DNA from: Corbicula japonica
Taxonomy: Eukaryota > Mollusca > Bivalvia > Venerida > Cyrenidae
DNA: 64,000 nt
Assembly: GCA_038501625.1 (NCBI GenBank)
Contig: JAZAYU010000009.1
Coordinates: 10,716,396 to 10,780,395, forward strand
Reading direction: 5' to 3'
The position numbers were made by a program, and so were the translations under genes. This document shows positions 20,641 through 33,090 of this stretch, one piece after another. The notes under the pieces are model-generated. The model searched no databases and was not told the DNA's origin. It saw only the letters and a program-made list of their open reading frames with translations. The first letter of the stretch is position 1. The number at the start of each line of letters is the position of its first letter.

Positions 20641-21639
20641 AAAAATAATTTCATCAATTTTTAACTTCCACACAAGCCAATATAAACTTTGGATGCCTTT
20701 CAAAGTATTTTTAGTCTGTGACATACTTGGGTATTCGCAAAGTACTTGTCGCCAAAAATATATGGAGAATCCCGATCAACATATCGAATGTTGTTATTCG
20801 TTGTTATGGGTAGAGGACTATTTTCATCATAATATTGAAAGAATAAAGGGTTTCCATAGATGATCAGACTTAGTCTATATCAGTTGTAATTAAAAATGTT
20901 CATCAAGATATGTAAAATTCTGTTTTTTTTATTCTCTCATTTTAGATCCAAACCTCAGTATTGGCATGGATACCGCGCACTATTTTTTATGCACATGAAC
21001 ATTTTGCTACCGGTGCAATGACGTGACAATTAATACTTAAAATGCACCCCTACTAACGTTAGTGGTTTGCTCTAGAATGTCTGTTATACTTAAAGTTTTA
21101 ACGAAAATAGTGCCTTTGCTTCAACATGTCGGTAATTTTTTGGAATATTCCAATTTTGATTGGATTGCATTGAAAATTATAAGTATAAATGCCATGAAAG
21201 ACGCAATGACTGGCATGGCATGGGAAACTAGATAACCTATTTTCCAAAGATAAAGGTGATTATATAAAAATGAATTTGAATATTTTTACTATTTTTACTT
21301 TTGTAATGAAGTTAACGTGAATTTTGTTTTAAGATATTTTTCTGTTTACGAGACTTACATATTCAGAAATAAAATACATGGAATAATATGGTTTACTGGT
21401 AAAATGATTTTGTTTTTAACTGTTTTATGTATACCATCAATAGTGTTACAATTTTTTCATTTAATAATTATTTTTTAAATTTTTACTTTATCATTTTTAT
21501 TTTTTGTTTAAAAATTATTGCGTATAAGCAAGTATTTAATTCCGTGTCTTGGCCTTTCAAAAAATAAGAATATCCTCATTATGAAGGAAATTAAGTAAAA
21601 ATTATAACAAGCAGAATGAAATGAACACAAATCAGTATT

Positions 21640-22150
21640 TTGTGTTTATCGCAGATTTGATATTTGATTGGTAATTTACTCCTTATACATGTATATTTTT
21701 AAATTGCCGATCAAGTATTTTTATAAAACAAATTCAAAATGAAAAATAAAGAATAAATTCAATTCAGTATTCAAGATTCAGTATTCAAGAATTAATTTTA
21801 CTCATACGGCCATTTAACGGGACTGGAATGTTTTCAATACAAAAGTCACAGAAATTCCAAATAAAGTTAATATTAAATTTTGAAGCCAAAAAAGTAGCTT
21901 TAAAATATAACTCCTAACGTTTGTATGCACGATATTTTTTCACAAAAAGGTTTGAAAATTCAAGACAAAACCGAATTGCATCTCTCTTGCCATTTCCATT
22001 ACTACCAACGAACATGCTCAATCAAACAGAGCCTCAATATTTTTATATTTGTCGTGCTCGAGGGTTTAAAGTGTTTCTCCATCTTTTGAAGTTGTTTGTG
22101 CCTTGTTGCGACTTTAAAAAGTCTCCCCGTGTATTCAGTCAGTACTGTTA
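21640..22150 (+). repeat. AT-rich dispersed repeat, copy 2
   Basis: This shares ordered blocks with 18790-19150. The following part (TTTCCATTACTACCAACGAA, CTCAATCAAACAGAGCCTC, CTCCCCGTGTATTCAGTCAG) is shared in pieces with 22430-22520 and with the SINE bodies. The stretch 22150-23050 has no recognisable gene. Confidence 0.5.
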
Positions 22151-23054
22151 TCATTAACTGTCTTAAAAGACTGTTGAATACGTTACGGGTACATCAACTG
22201 ACAAAATTTGATGACGTCATAATAACATCATAACGTCAATATTTTCCCATATTTTGCATGCCTTAAAATTTTATTTTGTAAGCTTTAGAAACATGTATAA
22301 TATGACTATATTGTATATAGAATTTATGTTTTATAATTTTTTTTAATGGTATCAGATACTATGAAACACCCTGTCTTAATGTAAATATCGAGTTGCGCTT
22401 AACCCGGGGCTAGCCGAAGTGAACAGCACTATGCACTTCCATTACTGCTCTTGAACAGGCTCAATCAAAAAATAGGCTGTCTAACATGCTGTCTTATGAT
22501 ATTTATCGTGTTCGGTGGCTTACAGCCTTACTAAGTTCTTTTCCGCCTATTTGTATATATTTCTCGCAGAGTATTTGATGTATTTGCTCTTTTTTATTCG
22601 TTCGTTGCTTTGTCATATTTGGTAAACTGATTTCAAGATGCGTACGACTTTATCATTCCAAATATTTTAAGTACAAAAAGGTAACAAATTTTTTTCCTCA
22701 TTGGGAATCAAACACTTGTTTATGTTAAAATATTTTGTTCAAGTTAATGTTCAAACTCGATTTTGTTCGATTTTTTTAAAAATAAGTTATAATTGTCCGT
22801 ATTTGGTTCTTTGATCACATTTCTTCCGTCCTGACTAAACAATAAAGCATTTGGCTATTGTTTACTTGGCTATTGTTTGAGTCGTATTTGCATTTGGTTC
22901 CGGCAAATATAATTTTCTAAGTTTGAGGTACGAATAAGAAGAAAATTAATTTACCTTAATTGTAATGAAGTAACCGCTAGATGGAGAGATTCGTGCTGTT
23001 TATCGCAGGGTTGTCATTCCGCTTTGGGTAACCGAAGTGTACACACTGAGTTTT

Positions 23055-23159
<105 letters not shown>

Positions 23160-24100
23160 ACTAAAGTCATAAGGGTGACCATATATATATTAAATGTGGT
23201 ATTATGGAGACCGATAGATTAAGGAGACCACGACTGGGTGCCTTAATGTTTTCTGTCTATATTTAGAATGCTTTTTGTCAAAGAAACATTTTTTAATCGC
23301 AAGTCTGTATTTGTTAAGCCACTTTTAAGTGGAATACTTATTTTTGAAACTTTGTGTGAATTATTTTAGGAAAAAAATGATTTTGAAAATGACCCTGTGT
23401 ATATTTCTCTGTATATAAAATAAGTTATTAAGGTGACCTGTAAAAATATAAGATTTTCGCAAGGAACGGCTATATATTTATGTTTTTACAATTTTTGTAA
23501 TTTAATTTAATCCTTATTCTTAAGTTCCAACTGGTTTTTTGCATAAATATTCAGAACTAAAAAAGCCGATATTTTTATAGATCTAGTTTGTGTGTATGTA
23601 GTCTTTCTCTTGTTGAACCCACGGAATATTACGGAACATTCCGGTCTTTTCCGTGAGTCTCTTCCCGTTCGGTCAGTTTCATTATACATAAAATTATGCT
23701 GTCAAGTAAAAGGTAAAACTGAAGTTTTAATAAATTGATTTAATTGAAATAACACTGCTAACGATTTTATTTTAAATAATACAAATGTGATATTTTGATT
23801 TTCTTTACCCCTTTTTAATATGTGGACCGGGTAGACTGTTCAAAGTAACTGTACGTCATCCGTTTTTTTTTCGTGACCGTAAATATGGCGGTTAACAATG
23901 TGGAAACGTCCATAAATTTTGATATTAAATCTTGATTTTCTCCACTAATACAGCAACTTATGTTTAGTTACTGGTGTCTTATGAAAGATTTATAAACGAT
24001 CTATCAATGGCAATCAACAATTAATCGGTAAGTTACGATTTTGTCTTCGAAACTTATGTGCAAATGGGATCACATATATTTCGGTTATTTTCCAACTAAA
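23160..24100. other. AT-rich stretch without recognised gene
   Basis: Holds GGTGACC-type motifs (23173, 23434) shared with the stretch near 39500-39780, and a YY1-like AAATATGGCGGTTA near 23881. No exon or ORF is supported. Confidence 0.4.
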
Positions 24101-24209
24101 GCCTTGACACGGAGTTTTCGCTAGTCAATCATTTGAACAAAATAAAAATCAATTGTTAACAATCATAGCGCCTCAGTAATAGTCATTCTGGATTTGGCTA
24201 TCAAACGTT

Positions 24210-24317
24210 ACAATACAATACAATACAATATACAATAAGATTTATTTTGAGTCGGCAAGACAAGTACAATAGAATAACATTTATAAGCTCTCAGGAGCTT
24301 TTTAACCGACAATGCCT
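24210..24317 (-). mobile_element. Short 5'-truncated retroelement tail
   Basis: Relative to the uninterrupted right arm (ATCAAATGTTTGTTTCG, inverted at about 25520) the left arm has 108 extra bp. On the minus strand these end in AATAAATCTTATTGTATATT followed by (ATTGT)n, the form of a LINE or SINE 3' end. The flanks AAACGTT (24203-24209) and AATGTTT (24318-24324) are near-identical, which fits a target-site duplication. Confidence 0.7.
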
Positions 24318-24639
24318 AATGTTTGTTTCGTTCTTTATTTTGTCGTCCACTCCATTGCGTGACGTCACTCACTTCTATACCAGGGCAAATGACAAATAAT
24401 ATTTTTAATTTCTCCCGGTTATTTGTAAAAACCATCTGTAAATTTAAAAAGAAAGGTTACCAACATGATATTTTACAGTGCTCTGCAGGCCTGGTGATTA
24501 ACCCTTCTACAGTTGATCATTATGCTTACCTCTTTGGTTGCACGACGGTGGCAGGGGTTTAAGAGTTTATGAAGGTTTATGGGGAAATCTTTTCTTAAAA
24601 GAACCTAGAAGCTCGATTTGTTTCTTTTATCCCTGTCAT

Positions 24640-25085
24640 CGTGTTCTTGCTGATTTTACTCCAGGAGCTCTGGTCTCGGTAAGATCATCGAGTATCCGCC
24701 CCATTCGGCTTTGCAATGCTCTAAGCTTCTTATGTTTTATATGTTTGTGTGCTTTTACATGCAACATTGTTAAGCCGATAAGTGGAATGGAGTCTTTTCA
24801 CCAAGACAACTTGTACTTGTTTTGTGATATGAGAACCTGTTGGGGCAAGTGTGAGGTTGGTGCAACCTAGAACCTGGTTTAAACCCCCAGTGGCAATTTG
24901 ATTTGCCACTGACCGTTCCAAGGCGGTAACCCCTCGGGTTCTCATTTTTGTTTATTGTCAGTGGTGTCTTTTTTGAAACTGATCTTTTTATTAACCATGC
25001 TCTCTCCCCCTCTCTTCTTCTTGACTGTGTGGGGAGGCTGTTTTTTCTGAATGTGGCGATTCCTGATATGCATATTTCACCTTTT
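24640..25085 (+). repeat. Dispersed family C, best copy
   Basis: This is the most complete copy of a roughly 450-bp family. It starts near GAGCTCTGGTCTCGGTAAGA and passes through TGTTGGGGCAAGTGTGAGGT, GGTTTAAACCCCCAGTGGCA, a dyad CAGTGGCAATTTGATTTGCCACTG (reported here only as two 9-bp inverted halves), GTTCCAAGGCGGTAACCCCT, and GTGTGGGGAGGCTGTTTTTT to GATTCCTGATATGCATATTT. Other pieces lie at 5640-6045, 6335-6600, 7775-7920, 17925-18060, 19830-20125, 36781-36905 and 52180-52320. No protein is encoded. It may be a SINE or a non-autonomous DNA element. Confidence 0.8.
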
Positions 25086-25626
25086 TTTTGAAATGTGAAA
25101 ATAACATGATACTACTGGATTTATTGTAGCAATATATATTAATGTTTCTTAATAAACATTAATGAATTCAATGTGTTATTCATTTGTTTCAATAAAATAA
25201 TAAAATGAAATATAAAAATAGCATGCGGGAAAACCAGAAGAGCTGGTTTTTCCTCAGGTTGCATTAGAGTAAAACCCAAATCCCATATGGCGATTGTAAA
25301 TTGCCAATCTCCAATGTCAAATAAATATGCGTTCTATCATTTTGTTTGCAAGTAAACCACATTAACCTAGGAAGGTTTAAGTTTTGTCTTTGATAAAATC
25401 AACAACAAATTTGCTTGTTGAATATTACTTCGTTCTGACCTCTGTGGTCCTATTTTAAATGGTGTACTAAGTGACGTCACGCAATGGATTGGACGACAAA
25501 ATAAAGAACGAAACAAACATTTGATAACCGATTTCAGAATGACTATCATTAAGGTGCTATGATTTCTAATAACAGATTTTTATTTTGTTAACTTGTTTGA
25601 CCAGCAAAAACTCCGCGTTGAGGCTG

Positions 25627-26013
25627 CAGCTGGAATATTCTTATAAAGGGTTAGTGGGTGGGGTACGAATCCGTTGCATTCCTTTTGTTTATTATATATG
25701 TATATAGGGTCAAACATAATATATGTGGGATCGGGATGATTTTTGAAAGAAATTCAGGTTCCTGTGAAATCACACTGCTTTAAATTCCCATTTTTTTCAC
25801 TGCCATTTGAAAATTTCAGCACTGCAATCTTCATTTGTTGTTAAAAAACATAAATAGTCTCTAAAGTATCAATAAAATAAATAATAATCCTCAAATAACA
25901 ATTTTAACGGTCACACGACTTACCGGAATCCACCAAAATTACTGGAATACACAAAATCCGCTCTGATTTACCAGAATCCACCTTATAAATGATTTTTCTG
26001 GCTATCTTGTGAA
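25627..26013. other. AT-rich stretch, weak short repeats
   Basis: Contains short repeats of the form ACCGGAATCCACC, ACTGGAATACAC and ACCAGAATCCACC at 25921-25985. No gene is seen. Confidence 0.4.
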
Positions 26014-26217
26014 CATGACATCACGTCGAAATCCCAAGAAAACCCCGTTTTATCTTAATACTTGACAGAATTAGAAAAAGAAACCATTTAATTGTAATCA
26101 TAAAGAATGATACAACATCATGTTGTTTCATTCTTTATGATTACAATTAAATGGTTTCTTTTTCTACCGTAATTCTGTTAAGTATTAAGATAAAACGGGT
26201 CTCGACGTGATGTTATG
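26014..26217. mobile_element. 204-bp foldback element, near-perfect hairpin
   Basis: The ends CATGACATCACGTCGA and TCGACGTGATGTTATG are inverted repeats with one mismatch. Pairing continues inward through TTTTATCTTAATACTTGACA and AGAAAAAGAAACCATTTAAT to a small ACAACATCATGTTGT centre. The element is almost entirely stem. No coding capacity. Confidence 0.85.
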
Positions 26218-26500
26218 TTTTTTTTTACTGTTTCCGCTCTCTTAAGTCAAAGAGTTTTCATCCGGTCTTTATCAAACTTGGTGAATATGTTGGTGGGCAT
26301 AATATCTCGACCAAGCTCTATAACCTGCCAAATCCCCCCAGGCACTACTGAATTATGGCCCTTGAATTGTCCAAAAACTGAATTAGCGGTATCTGCTCTC
26401 CAAGTCGAAAATTTTTCATCGGATCGTTACGCAACTTTGATGATCAGCATTTTGACGTGCGTACATGTATTTTGTGTCAGTTTGGCACTCTTGTTTTAAG
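26218..26500 (+). repeat. Likely dispersed bivalve-type repeat
   Basis: Contains TTTTCATCCGGTCTTTATCA, AACTTGGTGAATATGTTGGT and ACTGAATTATGGCCCTTGAA. From general familiarity this wording is common in mollusc interspersed repeats, but there is no second copy in the window. The open frame over it is not evidently a gene. Confidence 0.35.
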
Positions 26501-26681
26501 TTATATAAGGTTTAAAAAACCATTTGAAGCCATCAAAAGTTGTGACAAAGATTCTTATCGCTGGCATATAGACATAGAAGGAAAATTTTCCACATTGATT
26601 TGAATAGTAACTGGGTAGTGCGCGAAGGGCGACCATTGTATATATAGAAAAGCCCTTGTTGCACACAAATAGTTGGGCTAA

Positions 26682-26933
26682 TACTGTAAAATCAGTTTTA
26701 TTTGCGTACGTTTTATTTTCGCTAATATTCGCAAATCACTTACCTCGCAAATAAATAAATACCGCAAATATATTATTAATTTCCATAAATCCGAAATTAG
26801 TTTATTCGAAAATATGCAACTTAAAATAGAACTGACGGCGTCGCGAATCATCAATACGTGAATAAAAAAACAAGCTAATTTTTGACAAAAATGGCAAAAT
26901 TTTGACCTTGCGAAATTAATGCGTTTTACAGTA
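26682..26933. mobile_element. 252-bp MITE with TACTGTAAAA ends
   Basis: The left end TACTGTAAAATCAGTTTTAT and right end GCGTTTTACAGTA form terminal inverted repeats with TA at both extremes. This fits a TA target and a mariner-like origin. The interior is rich in TTCGCAAAT/ATTTGCG words and has no transposase. Confidence 0.65.
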
Positions 26934-27285
26934 CCTCGGTCAGTGTTTCACCCCAAAAGTTTGTCAATTTTTTTAATGGCAGTTTGCTGAAGTGTTGTTT
27001 GATTAGACGGCTTTGGAACATTAACCACTATCTGAATAATGAAATACATTTTTATTCACCTCCCCATGAAAAAAAAACAGACCTGTGTAAAATGGCCATT
27101 TTAATTTGTTAATTAATGGGTTTTATTCAGTGATGTTTGTTAAAAGTATGAATCACAGACAGTTATTGATCAGTCTTTAAATAGTTTATGAATGAATCTT
27201 AAAATTTGGTTTGTTTTTATTGTGTTTACTAGTTTACCTTAGTAAACCAGATATCAATAAATACAAGTACATGTATGTCTTTCAG
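26934..27285. other. No recognised feature
   Basis: AT-rich DNA leading to the acceptor-like TGTCTTTCAG near 27284. No gene is seen. Confidence 0.3.
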
Positions 27286-29715
27286 GGCTCTGACAACTGG
27301 GTGATTCAGGCAACATAGTTTATTATTAATTTATGCCAGCCTTGACACCAGTCCACAACAACAGCAGATTTTTTTTGGATCACATGGGACAGAGTTCCAT
27401 CAACAAGGACAACTTCCAAGCACCTCTAGGTGTAAGACATGTAAAGGACATGGGAATATGTTAAACTGGATTGATCCTGGAAGAGATTAATCAGGTAGAA
27501 GCCATTGATTTTAAGTTTATATATGGCAAAGAATATTTCAATATCTAGGAGGTATTGGACTACTTTTTTAGTATTTGAATATTAAAATTTTCAATAGACA
27601 AAAAATATTGTTAGGACTTTATTTTCACCTGAATTCAAAGTGCAATTAACAGAAACACCTGGTGTTATTTTAACATGTGCCTTAATCAATCTACTCAATC
27701 GGCTGTTGGTCAATATGTCTGATTAAATCTTGTCCTCACTTCATCTCCAAAACTGCCAAGGCTTTTCATCCTTAAATGTATATAACAGAGGCCTTATACA
27801 GGCCTCTTCCCAATCCAAAGAGTCTATTCCCGAAATGCTTGGTAAGATGTTGAAAAATATATCTAAATCCTCTGATGGGAATAAAAAATTATAGGCTAAA
27901 AATCAAGTGCTTTAAAACACTAAATTTTAGTTGAAAATTCTTATTACTATTCAAATGTGTAAACTAGCACCCATCTTTCAGTTTCATTGAATTTTTTTCC
28001 CAAAATAAACAATTATTACACATAAATTTCCCAATTTGAAAGGCCAGTGCCTCTTCCCAATTTTCTGATGAAAAGCCCTGTCTGCTTGGGGATTTCATGA
28101 AAATTTTACAGGAATGTTTGTCACCTAGCTTAGTTGTGCATATCTTCAAGAGTTTCTGCTCAATTTATTTTTACGGGACCTTAAGTTATTTTTACTTTAA
28201 TTTCTATGAATTTTAGGGGCAATATGTCAATGTTCAGTTACAGTATTAATCTGTTGTAAACTGTCCTTGGGCAAATGAAGGTATAAATATAACAAGTCAC
28301 ATTTTACATAGTAGGGAGAAAGACAATTTAATGAAGACTTTAAATGAATGAAAAGGGTAGTAGTGCTTAACATGCTTAATGCTATCCTTTTTTCTTTTTA
28401 TTGATTGGCATATTGGTTCTGGTTCTTAAAAACTTATTGTAGCAATATTATGAAATCATTGAGAGTACTCTGGGGAATTCTTGCTTCCTACTTTAAGTTA
28501 AAGTAAGAAATTAAAGTCTTCTTTGGTTGTATTATATCATCCAATTATGGAGACAAATTTAAATGTTTACAAGATTTCCCAAATAATTTAAGAAAAATAT
28601 ATTTATTTCCAGTTTCAGTAAAGAGGTCTTGTAAAGACACTTAATTCTCAGAAGCCTTTTCAAACATTGTGTGTTTGATAATGGCCAGTCAAACAAGGAG
28701 CTCTACCAAGTAAGTATGATGAACTGAGGTTATATTGTTAATTTTTATTAATAAATACATTTACAAGAGGATCACTATGTTTGGACTTGAACTTTATTAA
28801 TGATCAGGTTATCAAATCAATCTCTAAGTTCTTTTCATTGATTTTTGACTGTGTTTCTGAATGGCTATACCAGTAAATGCCAATTTTACTTTCTGTTTGA
28901 GTTTCATTTTATACCCATGAAATGCAGCAACTCATTGCAAAATATGAGTGCTTATCAACGTCACATGCCATAACATTGTGCACAGTCCAATAAATTGTTA
29001 GCAGCTTTTCTATTGCTACACCTCTAAAAGTAATACATCACACTATGTACCATAAGAAATTATGGTTTGTTAAGCAAATAAATAGTTGAAGTGTAAATAT
29101 AGCTCATTTAATTAACTTTAACTTGAAAGTCAATGCTGCTTATAACTATCAAATTGACTGTCTTACTGACAGAAAAAGCTTTGACCAATTATCTGCATAA
29201 ACTAGCTATTTAAAGCTATATTTGATAATCCTGATGGACTGTTTTGCTGATTTTTTTTTCAAATAATTGCTGCTTGTAATTGTTATTGAAATGCACTTAT
29301 AGTTAAATATATATATTTCATAAAAGATATAACAAAGGCAGACATTCACTTCTTTGCAAGCATGGGATTTAATTGTTCCCTGTTAACAAAAATTATATAA
29401 TTCATTACTGTATTTTCAGGTAAACAAGAGATCCTGTAATTCCTGGACATACACAAGCTTTGGTATCTGCAAAGATTGAAGAGAGGAGCAATATAGAAAA
29501 ACAAGAATAACACTATTTAATGAGAGCAAAACACTTCGCTCGAAAGCAACCAGGAAAATACTGGCAATGACAATAAACTCAAGTGAATGGAGTTACCGCC
29601 GAGAAAATGCTGCTTCCTGTGACTTTTTTTTTAAATAATATAAATGGCAGAACTGCATAAAATGCGATGGAATAAATTTTTCATATGTTACTAATAAATA
29701 CACACTCATCAATAT
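27285..29715 (+). ncRNA. Candidate spliced transcript of little coding capacity
   Basis: A possible exon follows TGTCTTTCAG (27284) and ends near CAG|GTAGAA (27495). A second follows TATTTATTTCCAG (about 28613) and ends at CCAA|GTAAGTATG (28710). A third follows CTGTATTTTCAG (29419) and ends after two AATAAA signals (29671, 29693). The ATG in exon 2 gives MASQTRSSTK and then stops immediately after the splice, so any product would be 10 residues. Splice sites are better than chance but not proof. It could be a long non-coding RNA or nothing. Other DNA in this stretch shows no gene. Confidence 0.22.
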
Positions 29716-29739
29716 TTTATTTCATCTGATTTTGATGGC

Positions 29740-30265
29740 CAGTGTGCCGGCAGATCTGGATCTACACTTTGCCAGGAGTTAACAGCCATGTCCCATGGAG
29801 TAAAACTATTTTTGTATTAATGCTATGGTTCATTAAGTATGATTTATTTTTTAAAATTTATTTGTGAATTATTTTATGTGATATATTTTGGTAAAGATAA
29901 TGGAAAACATCTCCTTTTTAAGAAATTGAAGTTCTTCAAAAATAACATGTATTATAAAGTGTAATAAGCATTTCAATACTAATAAACATTTCAGTTAATT
30001 ACTAAAGCTTCTAACCCATCATTCTAAGCACAGAATGACCTCAAAATTTGAGAAAAAATTTAGGGAGTAATTGGAAAGTTTAAATGCAGGAAATTCGGTT
30101 AATGTTGAACAATAGCTGTAACCTGCTACTACAAGGGATATGGCTGTTATCCTCGGGGTTAACAGTGAGTGTATTGCTGTCTGATCAGAATCTACACTGT
30201 TTTATATTTATTGGGTCATTTCTGACCAAGAAGCAGGCAGTATTAATCCAGATCAGATGGCAGCA
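29740..30265. repeat. GATC-hairpin family, partial copies
   Basis: The 29740-29773 part (CAGTGTGCCGGCAGATCTGG) and the 30150-30262 part (GCTGTCTGATCAGAATCTAC, ATCCAGATCAGATGGCAGC) are decayed members of the family best seen at 34085-34300. Confidence 0.6.
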
Positions 30266-32085
30266 GTAACATGACATGAATGTTTAAACACTCAACAAAG
30301 CATGGTCACGACCCTGACAGCATGAAGATGACTATTTCCATAACCACAACTGCCTTTTTATTTTACTTATTATTATATTGTTTGTATGCTTAAATTCTGG
30401 CATCAGAAAGTTATTTACATGATTATCTTTAAGAACTAAATGTTTTCTGAAAACAGACCCTACGTTGTTTTAAATTTTCTATACGCCTTTCCAATAATTC
30501 GATGAATTTATTTGGTTACCTCCCCTGTCCAGTCACGTGACTGCTTTACAGGATAAATGATTGCTCGCTGTAATAACGTAATAGGGAATATGTACCTACA
30601 ACTTTCTTTTTTATCATAAAATTCTTTTTTGAAAAATATATTTTCTCTTTGAATTAGTAATAATACATCAGCGTCATTATATTTTTGAAAATAATTTATA
30701 AAACAATCAGGTTTCTGACTAAAAGTGTCAATTCATTATTCCTCGCATTAGACACTAAACGACAAGAACTAACAGACAGTCGCAGTGTTCTCTTCACGGC
30801 TTAATTGAGACTCGTTTCCGGATTAGCGTGTCTATTCAACTACTGACATCATGTTGTGATTATGTCGGCGGCGATTGATTTTAAAGGCGGCATGCCATAA
30901 ACATGTCAAACTGTCTCGCACACGGGGTCATCTGTCAATTACTTAAAGGGGCAGATATCATTGACCAATAGAGATCGTGTAATTTCTATTTGCAAGGTAT
31001 CTACACCTCCCAATTCTTAAGTGTTTCGGAGTCCTTTAACTACTGGATGTGCCAGCAAATATATTTGATTTAGCACTTAAATGGATTCTTAATCAACATT
31101 ATGACACGTATAGAAACAAAAGCCGTCAATAAGAAAAAAATCTTGTCAAAACATGTTATATATGTTTAATTAAGAGTTTGGGCTTTTATGCCAAAATTAC
31201 AATCTGTCAAACCTAAGAAATCTAAATTGGATATGCAACCATATTGTGATATAAATATTCTCATCTTTTTGGAAGCCGGCATCTAAATCCTTGGATTTAT
31301 TCTACGAATGTTACTTCTACAACAAACAACTAGATTATCATATTTGGTTGTGAAGTATACGTAACATTTTAAATATTCAAATTATTTACACGTTGACCAT
31401 AAATGCCTTAATTTTTTAGGACAATTCTATTGTTCAAATGTGTAAGTATCAACAAATTCAGATTGTATTTTTTCAAAAAATTTTGTCCACAGATCATGTA
31501 ACCAGATGTTGACATATCACGATTTCCGGATAATAGCGCATTACTAGCCTTAGCAATTTGCAACATTTACACCAGTAAAATATATTAAAATATATAAAAG
31601 ATATAAAGAAGAAATTGTTGTACATAATTGGTAAAATTAATGCTTATGTTTGTCCAAATTGCGTTTCATACTGCCTACTATCAACAAAAATGGTACATGT
31701 TCTTATATCATTAAAAATCTAAATATCTAACAAATAGTAAACATAAAAGGTCTGGCTAAAATAACAGACCAGCAACTTATTTTTTCACCGCCGGCGACGA
31801 ACGCAGACATGCAATATAGCGGATAAGGTTAGCTATTATGTGCTTAAGCCATTAGCCCTATCGTTCAGCTATCCTGCAGAGCCTCGTTTTGGATTGATTT
31901 TCGGTCGCGGGAAGTAACTCGTACAGGACTGCGAAACTGTTTATTGGAAAGGCGTATATATTAAAAGTAATTAGTTTGCCTATTGTTTTACATTTGGTGT
32001 GCAGTTGGACAATTAGAAAATATCTATAGTCTGTAATATTTGTAAAATTGTACATTCACAGTACTGCAGTTCCTGTAATGATTTG
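30266..32085. other. Unannotated stretch with a CpG-richer patch
   Basis: Mostly AT-rich. The segment 30780-30960 is richer in CpG (GTCGGCGGCGATTGATTTTA, ACACGGGGTCATCTG) and could be regulatory or a 5' UTR. No ORF above about 65 codons is convincing and no exon is recognised. Confidence 0.3.
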
Positions 32086-32331
32086 GGGGCACACCACAGG
32101 AAAAGGTCTCTTTGGTAATTTTTTTGACATTTTAGTTGTAACCCTATCTGGTAAGAACTTGCAGTTATCTGTTATTTTCTCATTACTTATTGGAGATACT
32201 GTTACACATTTTAACAACATAACAGTATTTTTTCTGTGAACTGCAAAAAAATGTTGTTTGCTAAACTTTATGATGTCATTTTAAGAATTGCTTCTTACTG
32301 TCCTAATGTACTTTGTCTTGTGACGCGCCCC
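32086..32331. mobile_element. MITE, 246 bp, GGGGC terminal inverted repeats
   Basis: The left end GGGGCACACCACAGGAAAAG and right end CTTTGTCTTGTGACGCGCCCC (approximate) are inverted repeats. The interior matches 6079-6329 and 3341-3560 (TTATTTTCTCATTACTTATT, TTACACATTTTAACA, TTTATGATGTCATTTTAAGA). Non-autonomous. Confidence 0.8.
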
Positions 32332-32394
32332 ATTCAAGTGTTTCAAGTTTGTATGTTAACCAATTACTCCATATGTACGGATTATGTTGCATAT

Positions 32395-33090
32395 GCCACA
32401 GTATAGATCCAGATCACCTGGCTGACCTGTGTCATCTAATCTAAATCTATACTAGTTGCATCTTGATCAGACATAACCTTATAAATCAAAATTTAACTGT
32501 GTAGATTCTGATTGAAGATTATGATCAGATAGCTAAAATGTGCTGGAAGATCCATATCTGCAATGTTTTATGGATAAAAGCCTTATGGAATAAATAGTTT
32601 AATACTAAAACTCATTTTAATCCAAGTATTGTAGCACTTAACAAATTGTGTGTTCATAATTATGATGTGATGTGCTTTCAGAAAATATTATTGAAGAGTT
32701 GTGCATATTTATGTCCAGTTGTACAACAAGTTACTTTATTTTCATAATAAGTAAACAGCTTTGATGGTGAATATGAAAATAAAGTGTGTCATTTTTTCAC
32801 TTTGCATTTGGTAATGTTTATTATTACACCATAACATACTTGTACTTGATGTTATTTTTATCATTAAGCTAAAATTAACCCTAAGCTATAACAGTTTTGT
32901 GTATAAGGTAATATGTCTGTCATCCAATTCACAAACAGTGTAGAGCCAGATCCTTGGCATCTGATCAGGATCTACATTGTTCACTTTTACATTTATTAGT
33001 TACTTATGACAGAAAAGCAATAAGTGTAGATCCAGATCAAATGGCAGATTTGTTACAGCTGATCTGGAACTAGACTGCTCATAGAATTGA
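32395..33090. repeat. GATC-hairpin family, two decayed copies
   Basis: Copies at about 32395-32545 (AGTATAGATCCAGATCACCT) and 32930-33085 (GTAGAGCCAGATCCTTGGCA, GTGTAGATCCAGATCAAATG, GCTGATCTGGAACTAGACTG). Each has the paired double-hairpin layout in weakened form. The intervening and following AT-rich DNA to 33585 has no gene. Confidence 0.7.

Larger units (their letters stand above)
24102..25626. repeat. 1.5-kb inverted duplication
   Basis: The left arm 24102-24372 and right arm 25469-25626 are reverse complements. CACGGAGTTTTCGCTAGTCA and TTTGTTTCGTTCTTTATTTT on the left match, inverted, CAAAAACTCCGCG and AAAATAAAGAACGAAACAAA on the right. Both arms contain GCGTGACGTCAC. The left arm is longer because of the insertion at 24210-24317. 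The spacer contains a near-complete family C copy. The ORFs beginning FRSLFCRP on the two strands are the two arms read in mirror. Confidence 0.85.

Noticed and set aside
24730..24945. 71-codon minus-strand ORF
   Set aside because: It falls wholly within dispersed family C, and the frame is not kept in the 19830-20125 copy.
27300..27440. Minus-strand frame reading VVLVDGTLSHVIQ
   Set aside because: Coding-like for about 40 codons but no motif, no splice sites on that strand and no relative in the window; it also overlaps a plus-strand exon candidate.
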